Notes under the pieces: generated by a model
What the model was told of the DNA's origin: nothing
Database searches by the model: none
Seen by the model: the letters and a program-made list of their open reading frames with translations, nothing else
Assembly: GCA_019649035.1 (NCBI GenBank)
Contig: BMAT01006140.1
Coordinates: forward strand, 42,759 to 69,997
DNA: 27,239 bases
Source: Elysia marginata
Taxonomy: Eukaryota; Mollusca; Gastropoda; Plakobranchidae
Direction of reading: 5' to 3'
Made by a program: the position numbers and the translations under genes
Shown: piece after piece, positions 11,037-20,640 of the stretch
Layout: each line of letters starts with the position of its first letter
Numbering within the stretch: the stretch's first letter is position 1

Positions 11037-11193
11037 ATGTTAAAAATTTAGATTTAACTTACATTTCATCGTTACACCGCTGCTTCGTGATCCGTTAAGG
11101 CAACTTTTCTAACGACTCCCTTAAAGTTGCCTTAGTGGGGCACGAAACAGCGGTGTAACAAAGAAATGTGAGTCAAATCTAAATTTTACACAT
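11037..11193. mobile_element. 157-bp foldback (MITE-like) element
   Basis: Two 71-nt arms, 11037-11107 and 11123-11193, are inverted copies with about 60 of 71 positions matching and no gaps, separated by a 15-nt spacer. The outer parts read ATTTAGATTT and the inner parts GTTACACCGCTG and AAGGCAACTTT. No coding capacity is present, so it would be a non-autonomous DNA element. A target-site duplication is not clear; a TA occurs at both ends, which would suit a Tc1/mariner relative but is weak evidence. Being inside a transcribed intron, the RNA could fold into one long hairpin. Confidence 0.85.
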
Positions 11194-11269
11194 AATTATT
11201 CAACCTCGATTACCGAAAAAAAAATGTTGAGCGCTTTCTTCTATTGTACAAATACTAGATCCTTACGTA

Positions 11270-11302
11270 AGTAGATAGATAGAGAGATAGCCAGACAGAC
11301 AA
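11270..11302. repeat. Short GATA/GACA microsatellite
   Basis: Tetranucleotide units GATA, GAGA and GACA occur right of the foldback element, matching the class of repeat on its left. Confidence 0.7.
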
Positions 11303-12226
11303 GGTAGCGGGAGAAGAACGAAATATAACGCTTACAAAAGATTAAATTAAAGGTAAGCGATAGATAACAAGAATATGAACAGATTGCAAACGAAGCCTGT
11401 ACATGTTCGTTTCCAAACCGTTCTTAGACCGGTTTCAATAAGGGCCGTGCACAGTTTCTTTTTCAAGTATGCGTGCGTCTTTTTTCTACATGGTACAGTG
11501 AAAACTGCAAAGAATAAAAAACATGAGGCTTGAGCTAAAAATACAATGCATGCTGTACTGAAGAAAAAAGGCGTTTTGTTATGGCGTCGCACCGAGAAGT
11601 TCACGCATACCTGGCACGTGGAGAGTAACTAACTCCTAACGCTCCTCCTAGCTTTTAAAACCATTTGTAAAATTAATGAGCCCAGGATGCTTTTAAACGC
11701 TGCTGTAATGCTTTTCTACAAAAGAACTAAATAGGTTTCTTCACGCATGTTAATCATCCGGACGCGGCTCGCAGTTAAAGCATCACCTCTACCCACCCAA
11801 TGGCATCCCCTCCCTACACACACGCATACACCTTTTCTTCGCGAAGTGTTATTGATATTAACCGATTGTTTTTTTTTATCTAATTATCTCGTTAGTAAAG
11901 GAAGAAAAGTCGCCCAAAAAATTTCATCGTGGAGTTTTGGTCATCATTTGCGGTTCGGTTGAACTCCTTAGAATTCATCATCTACGCTTATATTTCTACA
12001 AACAAGCCTCCATGGTTATAAGCGCTCATATCATTTGAAACAAGGCTCCATGGTTGTCAAATTGACAGACCGTGCCGCAACGGGCGACAATTTTTAGCTA
12101 CCACTTCTCAAGTGGGCAGATGACGCACCAAAGCTGATTATCAGAGTTTTTATCAAACCTATACATAATAGAGTCCTATGAAAAGTCAAGACCTTTTCAA
12201 TCACCCTTAAGCATTCTATCACTATC
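11303..12226. other. Intron 2 stretch between the two foldback elements
   Basis: The ORFs here (85 codons minus strand at 11347-11604, 71 codons plus strand at 11747-11962) show no family resemblance and are not supported as genes. Around 11998-12060 a short phrase containing CTCCATGGTT occurs twice, 40 bp apart, a minor local duplication. Confidence 0.4.
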
Positions 12227-12500
12227 TTGTCGGCAGTGACGAAAGGCTATATGCCTTTATTGAGGCTGTGCATATTGCAGAATTATTGCATTTTGCTATC
12301 AAAATTGCGGACGATCCCGGAAATTGTAGTAAAAATCATTTGTGCTGCGAATCAATATGTATCTACGTATATTAGGGTTACATTTATTCATTGCACAAAA
12401 GAGCTTTACTCTTACTTCCGGGAGTCTCCGCCATTTTGATAGCGAGACGCTATATCTACTTAATATGCACAGCCTCGATACCATACTATGTGACGAGACA
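12227..12500. mobile_element. Diverged foldback element about 270 bp long
   Basis: The arm at 12261-12360 is an imperfect inverted copy of 12380-12478; both contain GAGGCTGTGCATATT and GCTATCAAAAT in opposite orientation, with roughly three quarters of positions matching. This explains why ORFs on opposite strands here translate to similar peptides (both with RLCIL and CA near matching positions). The right arm, read on the minus strand, carries AAAATGGCGG, a YY1-like core, and CCGGAAGT, an ETS core. The outer ends are not sharply defined and no target duplication is evident. It is most likely an old MITE-type element. Confidence 0.75.
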
Positions 12501-13340
12501 AATTCACTAAAACGCAGCACGCGCTGAACTAAAATATTCCCGACTGCTGATTTTTTTTTTTACCTCAAAGTCTAAATGTTTAAAAACAACCCCACCAGAT
12601 AGCTTAAAAACAAATTGACATAATAAATGAGAGCTTAGGAGTTGTAAACGACACAGAGATGGTCTGAGAGATAAACGTTTAAAGAGAGATTTTTATAAGT
12701 TAGAGCAAATGTGAAAATTTGCTAATATAGGCAAAGTGGCAGAGCCAATTTGTTATGCGTTTTCTCTTTGCAAATTATAATTGTCAACTTTTTTGTACGC
12801 GCAAAAAAAAAAACTTTTTGTGCAGCTTGAAAAAACACGAGATACGATACAAGCAAGATTAAGCAAATAGAAAATTGCATTGATTTTGTTGTTATTTTTA
12901 ATGTTTCAAACGTTAGGATCATTGAATCGTCTAACCTGCACCAAAGAACTTTAATAGACGTCGAATGATTCCATCAATCATTCGAGCAAAACCAAAATCA
13001 TATCGAATCCTGTTTAATCCTGCACAGTAGGGGATCTGTATGAGAGTGGGAAGAAAAGATTATGAAACACGACACTTTTGTAAAGGGAACCTACAAACAA
13101 CACAAACTCATAATCATTATTTGAATTGAGCAGGTGGGCGAATATCAAATATCAATTTAGAGAAATTTTAGTTCACCTCGGGATATTTGAAGCTAAAGCT
13201 CAATTATAGACGAGGTATTAAATGTCCCAATTCTTTCATTTTAAAAATCAAAAGTTCTTCTCTTTTCTTCTATGATCCAGTCTGATTTACCCAAACTGAT
13301 CTGGACTCTTAAAAAGCGATCATACTAAAAATTGGTGATG
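12501..13340. other. Intron 2 stretch, no recognisable feature
   Basis: AT-rich, with a T-run at 12549-12561 and an A-run near 12804-12814. Short ORFs only. No gene, RNA or repeat family identified. Confidence 0.45.
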
Positions 13341-13560
13341 CGGTAGAAGACAAAAATGAAGCAATAAGGAAGAGGAAAAAAAACAGCCATGGAAGAAAGA
13401 AGGAAACAAATTCGCCTAAAAGCTTACATGCAGAGAAGAATGAAATAGAAAAATGGGGAGGATGAGAGGAAGGAGAAGGAGGTAAAGAAGAGGAAGTTAA
13501 AGGGAAAGAAAGCAGTTAAAGAAGCGGAAGAACGATGAGTAAGAGAGAAGAAAGAGGATT
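13341..13560. repeat. Purine-rich (GA/GGA/GAA) tract
   Basis: About 220 bp of strong purine bias on the + strand, without a fixed repeat unit. It looks like a degenerate simple-sequence tract. As RNA it would be GA-rich intronic sequence. Confidence 0.7.
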
Positions 13561-13800
13561 AGAACAAAGCGAATGCACTCCTAATGTAAACGAAGATTAT
13601 GAGGCTATCGAAGCAGCAGTTGTTGAAAAGAGGTTTATTGAGATAAATGCACACGGAACAAAGTTTTAAGAGGACTGTTGTCGTATGCTTCACGATTCGC
13701 GAACAATAATTATTTTCACAATTGACGTCACGAAGCCAACAGTCTTGACAATTTATATTTTTACCCTCAAAACACGTTAATGACCGAATGAATTTGAATT
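13561..13800. promoter_or_regulatory. Possible regulatory block with a perfect CRE
   Basis: The stretch has somewhat higher complexity than its flanks. It contains a full palindromic CRE, TGACGTCA, at 13723-13730, and a SOX/homeodomain-like AACAATAATTATT just upstream (13702-13714). It lies in the first large intron of a developmental gene, a common place for enhancers. Motif matches of this length also occur by chance. Confidence 0.25.
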
Positions 13801-15535
13801 TGTTTCTATTCAAAGAAGTATTTTTTTCTTTATTTTTTTAATATGATTAGTCTTGGAAACTAAATAAATTTTAAGTTTTCCAACATTTTGAGTTAAATCA
13901 TGAAGTTTCCAGGGCACGCAAAACACCAAACAAATTAGAACAAATAGGAAAGCAAATAATTTCGAATGCAATAAATCTAGTTTAATTGGCTTCGAAACAA
14001 AAGATAAACAAATTGCAGAACGATACGGCCTGCGCCGACCATAAAATAATGCATTGTTTGTGATGCTTTTAAACTCTTTAAGGCCCAAGAGTTGAAGGTG
14101 AGTGTCATGAGAACACAGGAACGTGCGGTCCCCGGTATCTTTTATGCAAAACTTCGTCACGGCAACAAACGATTTTGCAGGTTTAAGCAAACGATGCTTA
14201 ATCTCTTTCTTCCTTGCGTTGCGTTAGTAGTCTCAAGTTTCCGTTGAAATCTTTTGTGCAGTGTCGATAAATCTTTGTATCTGTTTACAAGCTTCCCTTT
14301 GGTTAGGGTATTGTCCAAACAAATTCCTAATTGGTGCCGTCTTACAAAATGGTTGCTTAGACTTGCTAAAGGCATTAGGGAAAATGGAGGTTTTTTGCCC
14401 GAGGGAAAATCTTTGCACATTATGAGACTGAAGTCTTTCGTTTAGGACTTAAGAGCTGAATATCGACCTTACTTAAAATGTTAAAGTAGCCTTTAGTTGG
14501 ATACAACGCAATGCCGACGAATGTTTTGAGAAAAGGTTTTAGTTTGTACCCAAGGTCACAAGAACGTCGTTATTCAAATGACATTTTATATTTTCTCGAG
14601 ATATTTTCACGCGATATTTTCTTTCAAAACGACTAAGGTAACTCTAATTTGTTTAGTCAAAGAATATAAATAGTGTTCGGGGGGAGGGGTGGTGGAGGAG
14701 AGATCTAAAATACAATAAGGAAGGAGTTCGTGAGGGGAACAAGCATATCTCAAAACGCCTAGAAAGGGATGTCCGCCCAAGTGTCTCTTGATTGATAGGT
14801 TACTGTATTTAGCATTTACATAAGTGAAATGTTTATCTTGCTTTTACAAGAGTTCACTTCCTCAAAACTGCAATACTCAAATTGTTGTTACAGTCTTGGC
14901 GAAATCAACTGGCAAAATATAGCATTGTACAACGTTACATGCTCTTAATCTCTCAATAGCTCTTAGATTAGCATTTTAGTGCAACTACTCTTTTAATAAA
15001 ATTTTTAAAAATATCTCTTAAAATTGAAAATCACGCAAATTCTTACGAGAGTCTTTGATTTTCAATTCACATCGGCATTTTCCGTATCAGGAAATAGCGG
15101 AAAAGCGGTCATCACTAAAGATAATGTGGGTTTTATCAGTAGGTTGTGAAATTCTATTAAAAACCAGCCCTATGATTCAGGTTCCGTGAGTCTGTGATTA
15201 TCCTCCTTGGTTTATCATCTCGCAGATCTTATAACCTTTGCGTTTTAAGCAAATTTAAAGATGCAGCCATAAATTCAGCGTCTTTTTCCTTTCTGAAGGC
15301 GACTAAAACTTTTTACAACAGAATAGTAACAGCTCAAAATGGTAATGTACCGGACAACAATTGATTATGAATAATAACATTGAGTTATTGATATCCGAAA
15401 TCAATGGCGTAAATCTTATTACTTTTTGACATGCAATGAAAGTAAATCTCAAGAAACATCTTCCTATACTTTTGTTATTATACACCAAAAATATTTGCAT
15501 GCCGCGACCCCTTCTATCTTTTTTCGCAGTGTTCC
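13801..15535. other. Intron 2 stretch, no recognisable gene
   Basis: A 126-codon minus-strand ORF at 13810-14190 is the longest non-repeat ORF in the intron, but it resembles no domain I know and ends in an AT-rich Lys/Ile-rich tail. A G-rich patch at 14679-14698 could form a weak two-layer quadruplex. Nothing else supported. Confidence 0.4.

Positions 15536-15581
<46 letters not shown>
15536..15581. repeat. (CT)n microsatellite
   Basis: About 20 uninterrupted CT units on the + strand. Confidence 0.95.
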
Positions 15582-15582
<1 letters not shown>

Positions 15583-15888
15583 GTCTCGTCTGTTTTGTGT
15601 GATTATCTATTTGTATATCCACACTTCTGTTTTCTTTCCTCCTTTATTTCTTTAGCTTTTTTTCTCTCTTACCCTCTAGTTGCCTTCAGAACATGCCAGT
15701 AATTACGCGAATTCTTCTAAGCTCATTTAAATGGGCATTTAAGATGAAGCTCACATCTTTTCCACAATCAGAGTCCTTTCTTTTCAAAGACGGCCTCAGG
15801 GTTTGGTAATTTCACTTGCTTTCCTTCATTAAAATTCCCTGCTTGACAACACAGATATGATCGGCTTATTGCTTCATTAGTTACCATA
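15582..15888. other. Spacer between two (CT)n arrays
   Basis: Pyrimidine-rich at first (to about 15680), then ordinary AT-rich sequence. No feature recognised. Confidence 0.4.
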
Positions 15889-15902
15889 ACTCTCTGTCTC
15901 TG

Positions 15903-15951
<49 letters not shown>
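15889..15951. repeat. (GTCTCT)n and (CT)n microsatellite
   Basis: Three GTCTCT-type units lead into about 19 CT dinucleotides on the + strand. Confidence 0.93.
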
Positions 15952-15952
<1 letters not shown>

Positions 15953-16430
15953 ATCCTCTCCCTTTTTCTGTCTCTTGCCTACAGAGTTCCCTTGTTGACT
16001 CGCCACGCTTCGTGTATTTAAGGACTTGTCAAACTTAATTATACCAGCTTTATCTGTAATTCCATCCCGTCCTCAAGTTTGATTTTTCTTTTTTTCATGT
16101 AAGATTCGCGTCCGTGCATTGGAAAAACGACAGAGCTAATAATGCTGGGCATACTGTTCACATCCCGTTGTAAAGATTCTTTAATGATGGCTAAGCATTA
16201 AACAAAAGCGAATGTTCTTGATTAATAATAATGCCCGTGGTTTTCGCCCATTAGTTGGCCTGCGGTAACCGCAGACTCATTAGTATGAGATCTATAAATA
16301 GAGAGAAAAAATAAGGTAGTAGTGCTAAAAGACTAACGTTGGTTTTTTTTTACTCGCACATTTAATACGCACACATGGTAACGTGTCTAGAGAAGGGTAT
16401 ATGTAGAATGATAAGGAGAGTGAGTTAGAA
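15952..16430. other. Intron 2 stretch, no recognisable feature
   Basis: AT-rich unique-looking DNA without ORFs of note or repeat family signature. Confidence 0.4.
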
Positions 16431-16667
16431 TAGATTGAGAGACAAGAGAGTCCGCAGAGAGATAGAATGTGAACGACAGAGAAATGAAAATTAAAAAAAA
16501 GTGACAGACAAACGGCAGGGGGAGGGGGATGGAGGAAATAAAAAGATAATTGTCGCACATAGGTCAACACCCAAAGAGAGTATCTATGAGTAAAAAAAAA
16601 TATAAAAAAGTGAGTATGAGAAAAGACAGACCGGATATATACGGACGAAGATAGAACAAAAATTGGA

Positions 16668-16701
<34 letters not shown>

Positions 16702-16750
16702 NNNNNNNNNNNNNNNNNNNNNNNNNNNNNNNNNNNNNAGAGAGAGAGAT
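16430..16750. repeat. GA-rich region with (GA)n array
   Basis: Purine-rich sequence on the + strand builds into a pure (GA)n array at 16674-16749 that is interrupted by the N gap. ORFs on the minus strand that span the gap are repeat artefacts. Confidence 0.92.
16702..16738. other. Assembly gap of 37 N inside (GA)n
   Basis: The unresolved bases sit within the GA array, so the true repeat length is unknown and may differ from 37. Confidence 0.99.
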
Positions 16751-17125
16751 ATATATAATATGAGAGTGAACAACATAATTTCTTTATACAACCGTATTGG
16801 ACAATGCATGATGAGTTCCCAGTTCGTCCCATCGTTGACACATCCACAGCTAGTAAGTTTTGCATAGTGACAAATAAGGACAGCAAGAGAAAAGATGCAT
16901 AGACGAAATAAATACTCTGACAATACAAGCACTAACAAGGACATCATCTTTTACTTGAATACTAATTACTCCTCCACGGAGATTTTATGTATTATTTTTT
17001 CTTGATGTATGAACTTTCGTCATTGATTTACATTGCAACGCTTGTTTACTGTCCATGTACAAGATATTAAACATCAAGGGAATTCTATCTAAGACCGTGC
17101 GTCTAGGTCAAGCTACATACTGTTT

Positions 17126-17130
<5 letters not shown>
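16751..17130. other. Spacer between (GA)n and (CT)n arrays
   Basis: Ordinary AT-rich sequence with no recognised feature. It separates complementary GA and CT arrays by only about 380 bp, so in the pre-mRNA it would be the loop of a potential hairpin. Confidence 0.45.

Positions 17131-17171
<41 letters not shown>
17131..17171. repeat. (CT)n microsatellite
   Basis: About 20 CT units on the + strand, 46 bp upstream of the SINE's left target duplication. Confidence 0.95.
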
Positions 17172-17175
<4 letters not shown>

Positions 17176-17216
17176 CATACCCACAGAAAGCCTTGGCTCT
17201 TTCCCCATGCTCTGTT

Positions 17217-17228
17217 GTGTACAAACTA
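17217..17228. repeat. Left target-site duplication of the SINE
   Basis: The 12-mer GTGTACAAACTA here is repeated exactly at 17541-17552, directly flanking the SINE body. It marks target-primed insertion. Confidence 0.93.
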
Positions 17229-17540
17229 CCGGCTCTGTGGCCTAGCGGTAAGACACTCGCTCAGAGATCGGGAGGTGCGTGGTTCGATCCCCGGTCGAGT
17301 CAAACCAAGGACTTTAAAATTGGAACTAGCAGATGAAAAGAATAAGAGAGAAAAAAGAAAAGATGGATAAAGTGCTTAGTCTGGTCGGCCCGGTGTCAGG
17401 ATAATATGACTGGGTGTGGTGTATGCAAGCGCTCCTTATATCACAGTGTGGCAGCACGCTTTCAATTGTCCCAAGCGCCGTCTCTGATATAACCTTGTAG
17501 TTGAAGAGAGACCTTAAAATTCAAACAACCTAACCTAACC
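17229..17540 (+). mobile_element. tRNA-derived SINE, complete, 312 bp
   Basis: The head (17229-17302) resembles a tRNA: an A box TGGCCTAGCGGT at 17238-17249 and a B box GGTTCGATCCC at 17281-17291 form an internal RNA polymerase III promoter. The acceptor and anticodon stems no longer pair well, so it is not a working tRNA gene. An unrelated body follows, with a distinctive block from about 17380 to 17500 (starting TCTGGTCGGCCCGGTGTCAG). It ends in short AACCT-like repeats. Both ends abut exact 12-bp target duplications, so boundaries are firm. The family name cannot be fixed here; the body block may be one of the conserved SINE domains known from molluscs and other invertebrates. It is in the same orientation as the host gene. 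Confidence 0.93.
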
Positions 17541-17552
17541 GTGTACAAACTA
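17541..17552. repeat. Right target-site duplication of the SINE
   Basis: An exact copy of the 12-mer at 17217-17228. The lack of mismatch suggests a fairly recent insertion. Confidence 0.93.
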
Positions 17553-18285
17553 AAGGAGTATCAGATATAGTGAGAAAGAACAAATTACTGATCTGATTCT
17601 TCACTTTGTTAGAACACCACATCGCATTATGACAATATACACCTATTCTGAGGAAAACCCGCTGGAGCTCTAGAAGACTGTTTGTATGAAGCGAGCCTAG
17701 GTTTAGGTCTAGCTGGCTGCCCTGGGGTCAGATCTTGTCATAGAATTTGGACAGCTGCACGGGCGGGTATGCAAGATGGTGGTGGTGATGGTGAGCGGTG
17801 ACGCTTTTCTCCAGGAACCTGGATCAAATAGCAAGACGTTCATGTTCGAAATGCATGTCAATTTATGCACATTCAGTGCTTTCTTTTGAAACCATTGGCG
17901 GGTTTATGTTTTTGTGTTTCAAGGGCATTAATTTCATAGGCAAAGAAACTTAAGAAGAAGCCACGAGGAAAAACGGGAGGGAATGAGAGAGGGAGAGAGA
18001 AAAGAATAAGAGAGAAAAAGGAAAAGGAGAGATAGTTTTAATTTTTTATTACGTTTGAATTAAAGACTTTGCGATTTCCATAAGTTGTTTTCTCCCTGTA
18101 TACTTGTAAAGAACTCGACTGATAACTCTTGTTTTCTAGATTTCTTTCGGAGATAAAACACTTTGAAATTACAACACTCAAAAGAAAGACCAAAACAAAT
18201 AATAGTCCATCGTGAGTATACTTTCACAGTGATTGCGCTCGGCAATGATACTGCACAGTCATTTAGAAAAAAAAACCAGAAAGGG
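17553..18285. other. Intron 2 stretch, no recognisable feature
   Basis: Mixed composition with a GA-rich patch at about 17970-18035. No gene or repeat family recognised. Confidence 0.4.
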
Positions 18286-18289
18286 CATC

Positions 18290-18620
18290 TACGATCCAAT
18301 GAGACAGCTATGCTTACTTCAATTTCTTGTACCAGGCGATCGCTGGAACACAAGACTAAAAGTCTTTGACGTCTCTCGGTTTCCCTCACAAAGGACCTGC
18401 CCACTGCATGTCCAATGGATGGCACTAGGGGTGCGCACTTTGTTGCACATTTTGAGTCCTTGTCCCTGGCAAGTGCTCACAGGAGCGCACTTGAATTGGC
18501 TCAGGTCTGTGGCAGTTCTCACACTGGACAAGCTCAAAATTGGGCCTTAAGATCCTCATAGAACCCAGAAGCTTGGCAAAGGAGAGTCTTCAAGTGGGTT
18601 GAGTTGTCAAGGCAGGGGGT
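18290..18620 (-). other. GC-richer block with open minus-strand frames, unassigned
   Basis: Composition rises clearly above the flanks. On the minus strand an ORF at 18319-18537 (72 codons, six Cys) overlaps another at 18060-18425. A good donor-like sequence, gtaagc, occurs on the minus strand at 18312-18317, just after the first frame. I do not recognise the peptide. It could be a piece of a transposable-element gene, an exon of an antisense transcript, or chance. A CSL-like octamer (minus strand TGTGAGAA) lies at 18516-18523. Confidence 0.3.
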
Positions 18621-18739
18621 GAGCAACTAACCCTTCTTCATGCATTTTCTTCCTCAAAGTTTTCTTGTTATATTGGACGCTCAATTTAGTTTTTTTTTTC
18701 CCTGCATTCTGCGTTCGCTTCTCTGTTTTAATTCTCTTT

Positions 18740-19020
18740 TGAAAAGTAAAAATAAAAAGGAAGATGAAGGAAGCAGAGAAAACAAAAGGGTTAGAAAGGA
18801 CTGTGGAATAAAAGGATTTGCATTGGAAACAGTGGAGAAGGAGAGGAAAAAAGGAAGAGAGTAGAAGAGGAAGATATGAAAAAGAAGATAACAAAAGAAG
18901 TAGAAAAAGAACAACAACAACTAAAATATAACGCTAAGCAGAAGAGAAAGAAAGAAAGGAAGAAGAAAAAGAAGATGAAAGAGAGAAGTAGAGATCGGTT
19001 ATAATTTGAAATGAAAAGAA
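18740..19020. repeat. Purine-rich (GAA/GGA/AAG) tract
   Basis: About 280 bp of strong purine bias on the + strand with no fixed unit. ORFs crossing it on either strand are low complexity (Lys/Glu-rich or Phe/Leu/Ser-rich). It resembles the tract at 13341-13560. Confidence 0.75.
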
Positions 19021-19062
19021 AAAAGATTTAAATAAAAAAAGACTGGGTCAAGAAGGGTTAGA

Positions 19063-19088
19063 TACAGTAGTTACAGTAGATACAGTAG
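19063..19088. repeat. Three tandem TACAGTAG units
   Basis: The octamer TACAGTAG occurs three times with a 9-bp period. It is too short to assign a role. Confidence 0.8.
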
Positions 19089-19535
19089 TTTGACTGTGCC
19101 TGATTCTATTTTATTTTAGATTACTACCTACCGGAAAAATTACAATTTTGTTTGCCTCGTTTGCGAAAAAAGGCTTGAGTTTATGAGTCAAAGAGATTAC
19201 AGTAACTGACACGTGCCAGATGACTTTGAAGAATTCAGGACCATAAATTTCACATTTGATATTGCTCTTCCAGTCAGATGCTATGAATATGAAAAAAAAT
19301 TTTTTTTCAACAAAAGTTAAAGTCTAAGACCTTAGGTTCCAAACAGTCATTTATCCTAAGATAGTAGGGATACTGTCACAGTTTCATTCATATGCACACA
19401 TCGTAAGGTTTGGGGAAAAGCACTAGTTATGAAAAAAGTGATTAGCAAAGGACCAAGTCATACCGCTCCTCTAAGGTTATCCTTATGAAACTTTACCCCT
19501 GCTGGACAATTTGTTGGTAACATTGAAATTTCTGA
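19089..19535. other. Intron 2 stretch, no recognisable feature
   Basis: AT-rich, with an A-run/T-run inverted repeat at about 19290-19308. Nothing else seen. Confidence 0.4.
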
Positions 19536-19538
19536 GAC

Positions 19539-19539
<1 letters not shown>

Positions 19540-19582
<43 letters not shown>

Positions 19583-19610
19583 AGAGAGATAGAGACAGAG
19601 ACAGAGACCG
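19540..19610. repeat. (GA)n with GATA/GACA units
   Basis: A pure GA array (about 19541-19577) passes into GAGATA and GAGACA units. The minus-strand Ser/Leu-rich ORF across it is an artefact. Confidence 0.93.
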
Positions 19611-20004
19611 GGGGGATGGGGTTACTGAATGAGTGAGAGAGCAGTACAAGTCATTATGCATTTATTTGCTTGCTCTGTGACGTTAAAACCTCCTGCATAA
19701 ACGGATAGAGGGAACCCCTTTCATTAGGACACCAACAATACAAACTATGTCACTAATGTCATGGTGACGTCTAATTATAAGGGTGTAGTAGATTAGCCCA
19801 TACACTTCGACCCGTTCTAACAACATCTTGTTTTATCTACAGTTTCCTAATCTGTACTCGTGGGCTCCGTAATTGTTTAGCAAAATACTAATTCCGTTAC
19901 TGCATTTGGTTTTGAACATCAAAGTTTCCTTCAGTTCAAGATAAAAGTTTTGGCACCAAAGACATAACCATCATCTACCGGTAGACCTTCTCACAAGCAC
20001 AACA

Positions 20005-20065
20005 CACTGTTCACGCATGCGCCACTGAGCAGCCGCCATGCTCCTCGTACTCGCCACGCGTCGCT
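20005..20065. promoter_or_regulatory. CpG-rich patch with NRF1-like and YY1-like motifs
   Basis: Within AT-rich intron, CGCATGCGCC at 20014-20023 resembles the NRF1 site, and GCCGCCAT at 20032-20039 is a YY1-type core on the minus strand; several CpG follow to about 20063. NRF1 and YY1 are typical of TATA-less promoters, so an internal or antisense promoter is possible. Motif evidence only. Confidence 0.28.
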
Positions 20066-20350
20066 CACCTACGTTTCTTTTTCCTTTCGTTTCATTAAAA
20101 GTTTCTTTTTATATTTGATATAAACAGACTCAAGGTAAACGGCACAGGTATAAGGTAGGGTTCACCTAAAGGATGTATCAACATGGTAGGTTAGAGCGCT
20201 TCACCCTAGCCGAAATCTGTGGCGCGCGCAAACATTAATCTTAATATCAGTGAGATTCTATAGTTCATGTTTTTCGCTAACTTGTTCACATCACGCAGTT
20301 TTTATCTTTCTTTTATCGTCATGGTATCTCTCCCCTCTGTATGATTGTCT
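20066..20350. other. Spacer before the large CT/CTAT array
   Basis: Ordinary AT-rich sequence apart from GGCGCGCGC at 20221-20229. No feature supported. Confidence 0.35.
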
Positions 20351-20352
20351 TT

Positions 20353-20353
20353 G

Positions 20354-20406
<53 letters not shown>

Positions 20407-20450
20407 TTCTCTCTTTCTCTCTCTCTTTCTTTCTCATCTATATTCACCTT

Positions 20451-20490
<40 letters not shown>

Positions 20491-20640
20491 CATGTATCTA
20501 ACCATCCATCCATCTATCTATCCATCCATCCATCTATCTATCCATCATCCAAACATCTGATTATCTGCGTTTCTTAGTTTTCTATCTATCTATTCATCCA
20601 TTTAACTATCTGTTCATCAATCCATCTATATATAAATCTG
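20353..20640. repeat. (CT)n, (CTAT)n and (CATC)n compound microsatellite
   Basis: CT dinucleotides (20353-20435) are followed by pure CTAT units (20451-20490) and then CATC/TATC units decaying out to about 20640. Three reading frames stay open through it only because of the repeat. Confidence 0.95.

Noticed and set aside
12227-12520. Pair of similar ORFs on opposite strands (70 and 73 codons) suggesting a duplicated gene
   Set aside because: The similarity follows from the inverted-repeat structure of the foldback element; the peptides have no family resemblance.
13810-14190. 126-codon minus-strand ORF
   Set aside because: No recognisable domain, AT-rich Lys/Ile tail, no supporting splice or start context; a chance ORF is the simpler reading.
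14679-14698. G-quadruplex
   Set aside because: Only two runs have three or more G, the others have two; at best a weak two-layer structure.
16564-16947. Minus-strand ORFs of 127 and 114 codons
   Set aside because: They span the N gap inside the (GA)n array and consist largely of repeat-derived Ser/Leu.
17229-17302. tRNA gene
   Set aside because: A and B boxes are present, but the acceptor and anticodon stems do not pair properly and the segment is the head of a SINE with target duplications on both sides.
18640-18920. Overlapping ORFs on both strands near 18.6-18.9 kb
   Set aside because: Lys/Glu-rich on one strand and Phe/Leu/Ser-rich on the other, as expected from a polypurine tract.
20451-20640. 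CRISPR-like regular repeat
   Set aside because: Units are 4 bp tetranucleotides without spacers; a microsatellite in an animal genome.
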